A DNA stretch of 64,000 bases from Flavobacterium sp. (GTDB lineage: Bacteria; Bacteroidota; Bacteroidia; Flavobacteriales; Flavobacteriaceae), in assembly GCA_018401995.1 (NCBI GenBank), contig JAGYJR010000002.1:62001-126000 (forward strand), written 5' to 3'. A program made the translations under genes and the position numbers. Positions 56,963 through 64,000 of the stretch are shown here, piece after piece. The first letter of the stretch is position 1. Each line of letters starts with the position of its first letter. The notes below the pieces were generated by a model. The model saw only the letters and a program-made list of their open reading frames with translations. It did not search any database and was not told where the DNA came from.

Positions 56963-59752
56963 ATGTCTGAAAAAAGAGTAATAAGAATCAATAAGGTTTT
57001 AAGAGAGTTGAACATTTCTCTTGAGCGCGCAGTCGACTTTTTGAAAGAAAAGAATCATGTTATTGAATCTAGTCCGAATGCAAAAATTTCTCAAGAAGAA
57101 TATGATGTTTTGTGCGACCAATTTTCTGCTGATAAAGGGAAAAAAGTTGCATCTCAAGAAGTAAGTGAAGAAAAGAAGAAAGAAAAGGAAGCACTGAAAA
57201 GAGAACTTGAAAAAGAACTTGAGTTGAAGCGTCAGCAAGAAGAAAAACAAAAGCAAGAAGTTATAAAGGCAAAAGCAGTTTTAACTGGACCAAAAGCTAT
57301 TGGTAAAATAGATTTAAATCCTGCCAAACCAGAGCCTAAAAAAGAAGCTGATGTTCCTGCTGTTGAGCAAACACCAACTCCAGTTGCTGAAGAAAAACCA
57401 GTTGTTTCAGAAACTCCAGTTCAGGAAAGTAAAGAAGAATCTAAGCCGAAAGTTGTTAAGCAAGAAAAAGCAGCTGAGATTGAAACTCCAGCTCAAAATG
57501 AAAATACAGGAGCCGAAGGTGAAGACGTAGATGATACGATCAAAACAAATTACCAAAAACTTTCTGGGGCTACTTTTACAGGTCAAAAAATTGATTTATC
57601 ACAATTTAATAAACCTAAGAAGAAAAAAGAAGAGCCTAAGAAGGATTTCAAAAAGCCAGGTGACAACAAGCCTGGAACTCCAGCTGTAGGAAACAATAAT
57701 AGCGCTGCAAACAAAAATAAACGTAAGCGTATTACTAAGCCTACTCCAGGTGCAGCAAATACAACAGGTGCTCCAGGAGCTAAAAAGGATTTTTCAAAAG
57801 ATCGTTTCAATAAAGGTAAAAAAGTTGTTGTTCAAAAAACAGAACCTACTGAAGAAGAGGTTAAAAACCAAATTAAAGAAACACTTGAAAGACTTCAAGG
57901 TAAAGGAAATAAATCAAAAGCGGCAAAATACCGTAAAGATAAAAGAGATACACACCGTCAACGTGTAGATGACGAATTACAAGCTATCGAAGAAGGTAGT
58001 AAAATACTTAAAGTTACAGAGTTTGTAACTGTAGGAGAAATTGCGTCTTTAATGGATGTGCCAATTACTAAAGTTATTGGAACTTGTATGTCTTTGGGAA
58101 TCATGGTTACCATGAACCAACGTTTAGATGCTGAAACACTTTCAATTGTAGCGGATGAGTTTGGATATGAAGTTGAATTTATTACAACTGATATCGAAGA
58201 AGCGCAAGAAGTTATTGAAGATAATCCAGAAGATTTAGTACACCGCGCACCTATTGTAACCGTAATGGGTCACGTAGATCACGGTAAAACTTCTTTACTA
58301 GATTATGTTCGTAAAGCAAATGTAATTGCAGGTGAGTCAGGTGGTATTACACAGCATATTGGTGCGTATGGCGTTTTATTAGAAAATGGTCAAAAAATCA
58401 CTTTCTTAGATACACCAGGTCACGAAGCGTTTACCGCAATGCGTGCTCGTGGTGCTCAAGTTACCGATATTGCAATTATTGTGGTTGCAGCTGATGATGA
58501 TATTATGCCTCAAACAAAAGAAGCTATCAGTCATGCTCAAGCAGCAGGTGTTCCAATGATTTTTGCTATCAATAAAGTAGATAAACCAGCTGCAAACCCT
58601 GAGAAAATTAAAGAGCAATTAGCCGGGATGAATTTATTAGTTGAAGATTGGGGTGGAAAATACCAATCTCACGATATTTCAGCTAAATTTGGTCAAGGTG
58701 TTCCAGAGCTTTTAGAAAAAGTATTATTGGAAGCTGAATTATTAGATTTAAAAGCAAATCCAAATAAGCCTGCCTTAGGGACAGTTGTGGAAGCACAATT
58801 AGACAAAGGTAGAGGTTACGTATCAACGATTTTAGTTCAAGCAGGAACTTTAAGAATTGGAGATTATGTATTGGCAGGAAAAAATCACGGAAAAATTAGA
58901 GCCATGTTTGATGAGCGTGGTCACCAAATTAAAGAAGCAGGACCATCAACTCCAGTTTCGGTTTTAGGTTTGGATGGCGCACCAACAGCAGGTGATAAAT
59001 TCAATGTTTACGAAGACGAAAGAGAAGCAAAACAAATTGCGGCTAAACGTACACAATTACAACGTGAGCAGTCAGTTCGTACACAAAAGCATATTACGTT
59101 GGCAGAAATTGGTCGTCGTATTGCTTTAGGCCAGTTTAAAGAATTAAATATTATTCTTAAAGGTGATGTGGATGGTTCAGTTGAGGCCTTGTCAGATTCG
59201 TTCTCAAAATTGTCAACAGAAGAAATTCAAATCAATATCATTCATAAAGGAGTTGGAGCAATTACGGAATCTGATGTATTGTTAGCGTCTGCTTCGGATG
59301 CCATTATTATCGGATTTAACGTACGCCCGCAAGGAAATGCGAAACAATTGGCAGAAAAAGAAGAAATCGATATTAGAAACTATTCTATAATCTATGCAGC
59401 TATTGATGATGTTAAAGATGCAATGGAAGGTATGTTGTCTCCAGAAATGAGAGAGGAAATTACTGGAACGGCTGAAATTAGAGAAATTTTCAAAGTATCT
59501 AAAGTCGGTACTATTGCTGGATGTATGGTAACTGATGGTAAGATTTTTAGAAATTCACAAATTCGATTAATCCGCGAAGGAGTTGTTATTTACACGGGTG
59601 AATTGGCTACTTTAAAGCGTTTTAAAGACGATGTGAAGGAAGTTTCTAAAGGTTATGATTGCGGTATGCAAATTAAGAACTACAATGATATTAAAGAATA
59701 TGATTTAATTGAAGCTTATCAAGAAGTAGAGGTTAAGAAGAAATTGAAATAA
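56963..59752 (+). CDS. infB: Translation initiation factor IF-2
   Basis: VTVMGHVDHGKTSLLDYVR, FLDTPGHEAFTAMRARGAQVTD, NKVDKP. Confidence 0.99.
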   Translation: MSEKRVIRINKVLRELNISLERAVDFLKEKNHVIESSPNAKISQEEYDVLCDQFSADKGKKVASQEVSEEKKKEKEALKRELEKELELKRQQEEKQKQEVIKAKAVLTGPKAIGKIDLNPAKPEPKKEADVPAVEQTPTPVAEEKPVVSETPVQESKEESKPKVVKQEKAAEIETPAQNENTGAEGEDVDDTIKTNYQKLSGATFTGQKIDLSQFNKPKKKKEEPKKDFKKPGDNKPGTPAVGNNNSAANKNKRKRITKPTPGAANTTGAPGAKKDFSKDRFNKGKKVVVQKTEPTEEEVKNQIKETLERLQGKGNKSKAAKYRKDKRDTHRQRVDDELQAIEEGSKILKVTEFVTVGEIASLMDVPITKVIGTCMSLGIMVTMNQRLDAETLSIVADEFGYEVEFITTDIEEAQEVIEDNPEDLVHRAPIVTVMGHVDHGKTSLLDYVRKANVIAGESGGITQHIGAYGVLLENGQKITFLDTPGHEAFTAMRARGAQVTDIAIIVVAADDDIMPQTKEAISHAQAAGVPMIFAINKVDKPAANPEKIKEQLAGMNLLVEDWGGKYQSHDISAKFGQGVPELLEKVLLEAELLDLKANPNKPALGTVVEAQLDKGRGYVSTILVQAGTLRIGDYVLAGKNHGKIRAMFDERGHQIKEAGPSTPVSVLGLDGAPTAGDKFNVYEDEREAKQIAAKRTQLQREQSVRTQKHITLAEIGRRIALGQFKELNIILKGDVDGSVEALSDSFSKLSTEEIQINIIHKGVGAITESDVLLASASDAIIIGFNVRPQGNAKQLAEKEEIDIRNYSIIYAAIDDVKDAMEGMLSPEMREEITGTAEIREIFKVSKVGTIAGCMVTDGKIFRNSQIRLIREGVVIYTGELATLKRFKDDVKEVSKGYDCGMQIKNYNDIKEYDLIEAYQEVEVKKKLK

Positions 59753-59770
59753 TAGTTTCATTATAAAAAT

Positions 59771-59803
59771 AAAATATCCCAAGGTATCTTGGGATATTTT
59801 TTT
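59771..59803. terminator. Intrinsic terminator after infB
   Basis: AAAATATCCCAAG-GTAT-CTTGGGATATTTTTTT. Confidence 0.9.
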
Positions 59804-60191
59804 ATTTATTAGGTTTGATGAGTAAAGCCGTTGGGTACTTTTTTTTAATGTCTATCAAAGCCTTTTCTGCATGAATTCTTAGCTTGTAATTACCCGCCCA
59901 AACTTTAAATGTGGGATTGGTATAAATAATAGTAGTTTCTATGTCTTTAAAATCTTTTTTGAATTCAGTATTTTTCTTTTTTGCTTCTTCACTACTTCCA
60001 TAAAAGATTTGTATTTTGTAACTATCATTTGCTGTGAGTGATGTGTTTAATTTTTGTTTTTCTTTAAGTAAATTCTCAATTTTAGGGCTCTGTTCTATTG
60101 TTATTTTTGAATCTTGTGCGTGCATTTCTAACCACCCAGAAGCAAATGAAATGGATGTAATAAAAACAGTTTTTAATGCTAATTTTCTCAT
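59802..60191 (-). CDS. SPOR domain-containing protein
   Basis: C-terminal YKIQIFYGSSEEAKKKNTEFKKDF...VWAGNYKLRIHAEKALIDIKKKYP; start at MRKLALKTV. Confidence 0.8.
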   Translation of the reverse strand: MRKLALKTVFITSISFASGWLEMHAQDSKITIEQSPKIENLLKEKQKLNTSLTANDSYKIQIFYGSSEEAKKKNTEFKKDFKDIETTIIYTNPTFKVWAGNYKLRIHAEKALIDIKKKYPTALLIKPNK

Positions 60192-60412
60192 TTTGATATT
60201 TGTATATGACAAAAATACAATTTATATAAATAAACAGAAAGCTTTAAATTATTTAGAATAAATATAAATTGCATTTTAAGGTAAAATTAAGGTTTATAAA
60301 ATAGTTCTAAAATTGTATTTTTGTCGGAGTTAAAATTGTGTGTGGTTTATATTTGTATATCAAATAGCTAAAATCATACCAAAAATATTGAGTCGATAAT
60401 CATTAATTAAAT

Positions 60413-61693
60413 ATGAAAAAGGTGGGTAACCATAAATCGTTTTCAAAGATTTTCTTCAGTTTAGCGTTCATGCTAACTTTTTCTTTGTCTGTTTTTTCTC
60501 AAGATGCTGCCGTTGGTGGTGATCCTGCAAAAGGAAAAGCATTGTTTAATTCTCAATGTGCTGCTTGTCATAAATTAGACGCTAAGGCTACGGGTCCTGC
60601 ACTTCGTGGTGTTGCTGATAAGTATGAAACGGAGTGGTTGTACAAATGGATTAAAAATAGTGCCGAACTTATTAAATCAGGCGATGCTTTAGCGATTAAA
60701 GTTTTTGAAGAAAATGGTAAAGTGCCAATGACGGCATTTCCTCAATTGTCTAATGCGGATATCGATGATATTTTAGCGTATACTTCAGAAGTAGCACCTC
60801 CGCCTCCTACTGATCCAAACCCGTCTTTAACTCCAGTTGATCCAGGTTCAGGAATTTCAAACAATGTAATTCTTGGTGCTTTGGCATTGGTTTTAGGGAT
60901 GTTAGTGGTGATGTTGTTTTTAGTAAACAATGTATTAACTAAAATTGCTAAAGCTAACGGAATTGAAGTTGAGCCAAAAGAAAAAGCAGTGCCAATTTGG
61001 GTTGCCTTTGCTAGAAACCAATTTTTGGTTTTAGTATCAGCAATTGCATTTTTACTTGTAGCCGCTTATTTTGCTTACGGATGGTTTATGCAAATAGGTG
61101 TTGACCAAGGGTACGCTCCAGTACAGCCAATTCATTATTCGCACAAAATTCACGCTGGTGATAACGGTATTGATTGTAAATACTGTCACTCTGCTGCTCG
61201 TGTAAGTAAGCATTCTAATATTCCTTCTTTAAATGTTTGTATGAACTGTCATAAAAACATCAACGAAGTTGCCGAAACTACTGCAACTCCTGAGTATAGC
61301 AAAGCATTCTATGATGGAGAGATTCAAAAATTATACGATGCTGTTGGTTGGGATCCAGCTACACAAAGTTATACAGGTAAAACGCAGCCAGTAAAATGGG
61401 TTAGAATTCATAATCTGCCAGATCACGTGTATTTTAACCATGCGCAGCACGTTACCGTTGCTGGTGTTGAATGTCAAACTTGTCATGGTCCAGTTGAAGA
61501 GATGGAAATTATGCAACAACACGCTCCATTAACTATGGGATGGTGTATTAACTGTCACAGAGAAACAAATGTGAAAGTACAAGACAATGAGTACTATAAA
61601 AAAATACATGAAGAACTTTCTAAAAAATACGGCGTAAAAGAATTGACTGCTGCGCAAATGGGAGGTTTAGAATGTGGAAAATGTCACTATTAA
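60413..61693 (+). CDS. actA: Alternative complex III cytochrome subunit ActA (fused monoheme + pentaheme)
   Basis: CAACHK plus five further CxxCH motifs (CKYCH, CMNCH, CQTCH, CINCH, CGKCH). Confidence 0.9.
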   Translation: MKKVGNHKSFSKIFFSLAFMLTFSLSVFSQDAAVGGDPAKGKALFNSQCAACHKLDAKATGPALRGVADKYETEWLYKWIKNSAELIKSGDALAIKVFEENGKVPMTAFPQLSNADIDDILAYTSEVAPPPPTDPNPSLTPVDPGSGISNNVILGALALVLGMLVVMLFLVNNVLTKIAKANGIEVEPKEKAVPIWVAFARNQFLVLVSAIAFLLVAAYFAYGWFMQIGVDQGYAPVQPIHYSHKIHAGDNGIDCKYCHSAARVSKHSNIPSLNVCMNCHKNINEVAETTATPEYSKAFYDGEIQKLYDAVGWDPATQSYTGKTQPVKWVRIHNLPDHVYFNHAQHVTVAGVECQTCHGPVEEMEIMQQHAPLTMGWCINCHRETNVKVQDNEYYKKIHEELSKKYGVKELTAAQMGGLECGKCHY

Positions 61694-61726
61694 TAAATAA
61701 TTTAGAAGCTAATATCAAGTAATAAT

Positions 61727-64000
61727 ATGGCATCAAACAAAAAATACTGGAAAAGTGTTGAGGAGCTAAACGAAAATAGCTCTATTGTTGAGACGCTAAG
61801 AAACAATGAGTTTGTTGAACAAATTCCTGTAGATGAATTTTTAAGTGATAAAGATTCGTTAGCTAGTGGTTCAACTTCTCGTCGTGACTTCTTAAAATAT
61901 GTTGGATTTAGTACAGCTGCAGCTTCTTTAGCTGCTTGTGAAGGTCCAGTTGTAAAATCTATTCCTTATGTGGTTCAACCTGAGGAAATCATTCCTGGTG
62001 TTGCAGATTATTATGCAACTACTATTGCTGATGGTTTTGATTTTGCTAATATCTTAATCAAATCACGTGAAGGTCGTCCAATTAAAGTTGAAAATAATAA
62101 TTTAGAAGGATCTCGAACTGGTGCTAATGCAAGAGTTCATGCTTCTGTGCTTTCTTTATATGATAGTTTACGATTGAAAAAATCTAAAATTGCAGGTAAA
62201 GAGGCTGAGTGGAGCGAAGTGAATGCTAAAATCAAAGCTAGTTTAGAAGATGCTAAAGCTACTGGCGGTCAAGTTGTAGTATTGACAAATACGATGGCTA
62301 GTCCTTCTACAGATGCTTTAATTGCTAATTTACAGGCTCAATATCCAACTGTTAAACATGTTGTTTATGATGCGGTTTCTGAATCAAATGCTTTAGATGC
62401 TTTTGAATCAGTTTACGGTGTTAGAGGTTTGGCAGGATATGATTTTTCCAAAGCTGATGTAATTGTTTCTGTTGGTGCAGATATTCTTGGTGATTGGCAA
62501 GGTGGTGGTTATGATGCAGGTTACGCAAAAGGCCGCGTTCCTAAAAAAGGAAAAATGTCTAAACATATCCAAATAGAGGCAAATATGTCTTTGGCTGGAG
62601 CTAATGCAGATAAGCGTATTCCTTTAACAGTTGCGCAACAAAAGCAAGCATTAGTAAAAATATATAATGTAGTAACTGGTGCTGCTGTTGGAACTTCAAC
62701 TATTGAAAAGTACGATGCAGAGGTTATGAAAGCAGCTCAGCAATTAAAAGCAGCTGCTGGAAAAGGAGTTTTAGTTACAGGTTTAGATGATGTTGATGCA
62801 CAACTTTTGGTTTTGGCTATCAATACTGCTTTATCTTCTGAAGCTTTCAATCCAAGTGCTACTAAGTTAACTCGCAAAGGAAATGCTAAAGCGGTTGCTC
62901 AATTGGTAGCTGATATGAATGCTGGTTCGGTACACACTTTGATTATGAGTGGTGTTAACCCAATTTATACTTTAGCCAATGCAAAACAATTCGCAGACGG
63001 ACTTAAAAAGGTAAAACTTTCTGTTGCTTTCTCAATGAAGGAAGATGAAACGGCTAGTTTAACTACTATTGCTGCTGCGGCTCCTCATTATTTAGAGTCT
63101 TGGGGTGATGTTATGATGGAAAGTGGTCATTATAGTGTAATGCAACCTACTATTCGTCCTTTATTTGATACAAAACAATTACAAGAAGCTATTTTGTCTT
63201 GGACAGAAAATGCTACTTCATATTACGATTACTTAAAAGCTTTTGCTACTTCAAATATTAATGGAAAATCTTGGAACCAAGTGGTTCATGATGGTTTTTC
63301 AGTAAGTGAAGTTTCTTCTTTGTCTTCTGGTGCTATCGACGTTAGTGCTGCAGCTTCAAAATTAGCTCAAGCAAAATCAACTGGTTTAGATTTGGTATTG
63401 TATACTAAAACCGGAATGGGTGATGGACAACAAGCTAATAACCCTTGGTTACAAGAGTTTCCAGATCCTATTACAAGAGCGTCTTGGGATAACTACTTAA
63501 CAGTTTCTAAAAAAGATGCTGAAAAGTTAGGTTTGGAAAACTGGAATGTAGCTAATGGTGGATTGAATGGAAGTTATGCTACTTTAAAAGTTGGTAATGC
63601 TACTCTTTCTAAAGTGCCAGTAATTATTCAGCCCGGTCAAGCAGTTGGAACTGTTGGTTTAGCTTTTGGTTACGGAAAAACAGCTGGTTTGAAAAAAGAA
63701 ATGCAAGTTGGTGTAAATGCGTACGCGTTATATGCTAATTTAAATTCTAATCAGTCTGTAACCATTACTAAAGAAGATGGTGAACATGAATTTGCTTGTG
63801 TTCAGTTACAAAAAACATTAATGGGTAGAGGTGATATTATCAAAGAAACTACTCTAGAAATATTCAACACTAAAGATGCTGCTGATTGGAATATTGTTCC
63901 TGTAGTATCATTAGATCATAAAGAAACTCCTGCTACAGAGGTTGATTTATGGACTTCTTTCGATAGAAGTATTGGACATCATTTCAATTTATCTATTGAC
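61727..64000 (+). CDS. actB: TAT-variant-translocated molybdopterin oxidoreductase-like ActB (3' end outside window)
   Basis: Own translation MASNKKYWKSVEELNENSSIVETLRNNEFVEQIPVDEF...TSRRDFLKYVGFSTAAASLAACEGPVVKSIPYVVQPEEIIPG; open to window end. Confidence 0.92.
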   Translation, partial: MASNKKYWKSVEELNENSSIVETLRNNEFVEQIPVDEFLSDKDSLASGSTSRRDFLKYVGFSTAAASLAACEGPVVKSIPYVVQPEEIIPGVADYYATTIADGFDFANILIKSREGRPIKVENNNLEGSRTGANARVHASVLSLYDSLRLKKSKIAGKEAEWSEVNAKIKASLEDAKATGGQVVVLTNTMASPSTDALIANLQAQYPTVKHVVYDAVSESNALDAFESVYGVRGLAGYDFSKADVIVSVGADILGDWQGGGYDAGYAKGRVPKKGKMSKHIQIEANMSLAGANADKRIPLTVAQQKQALVKIYNVVTGAAVGTSTIEKYDAEVMKAAQQLKAAAGKGVLVTGLDDVDAQLLVLAINTALSSEAFNPSATKLTRKGNAKAVAQLVADMNAGSVHTLIMSGVNPIYTLANAKQFADGLKKVKLSVAFSMKEDETASLTTIAAAAPHYLESWGDVMMESGHYSVMQPTIRPLFDTKQLQEAILSWTENATSYYDYLKAFATSNINGKSWNQVVHDGFSVSEVSSLSSGAIDVSAAASKLAQAKSTGLDLVLYTKTGMGDGQQANNPWLQEFPDPITRASWDNYLTVSKKDAEKLGLENWNVANGGLNGSYATLKVGNATLSKVPVIIQPGQAVGTVGLAFGYGKTAGLKKEMQVGVNAYALYANLNSNQSVTITKEDGEHEFACVQLQKTLMGRGDIIKETTLEIFNTKDAADWNIVPVVSLDHKETPATEVDLWTSFDRSIGHHFNLSID

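Noticed and set aside
1-64000. CRISPR array, prophage, transposase or rRNA operon
   Set aside because: None seen: no regularly spaced long direct repeats with unique spacers, no phage or transposase motifs, no rRNA signatures.

Overview
AT-rich Flavobacteriaceae-type (Flavobacterium-like) chromosomal segment. It is mostly housekeeping: dnaE 3' end, trxA, greA, ahcY, hemW, ruvC, rplM-rpsI-rpsB-tsf, polA, rimP-nusA-infB, and the start of an alternative complex III operon (actA-actB). I see two tRNAs (Asp-GTC, Gln-TTG), a TPP riboswitch upstream of a TonB-dependent receptor, several intrinsic terminators and several consensus Bacteroidetes promoters. No transposase, prophage, CRISPR array or rRNA was seen. 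The most interesting signals are regulatory or non-coding. (1) Tandem TTCRTRAA boxes with an exact 21-bp period lie upstream of a mini-ORF/propeller-kinase/LytTR-regulator locus (40201, 40222, 40243). The same architecture recurs upstream of a nearby type IX-secreted LamG/RCC1 protein (48218, 48239), suggesting a LytTR regulon. (2) A perfect 16-bp inverted repeat spans the -7 box and start codon of a second T9SS LamG protein, which itself follows another kinase/LytTR pair. (3) Two unlisted ~30-aa single-TM mini-ORFs sit in these two parallel loci. (4) Several repeat-like sequences of the kind scattered between flavobacterial genes appear embedded in frame inside protein-coding genes. (5) There are structured leaders before rpsB and rimP-nusA-infB. 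All function calls come from reading protein motifs; no database search was run.
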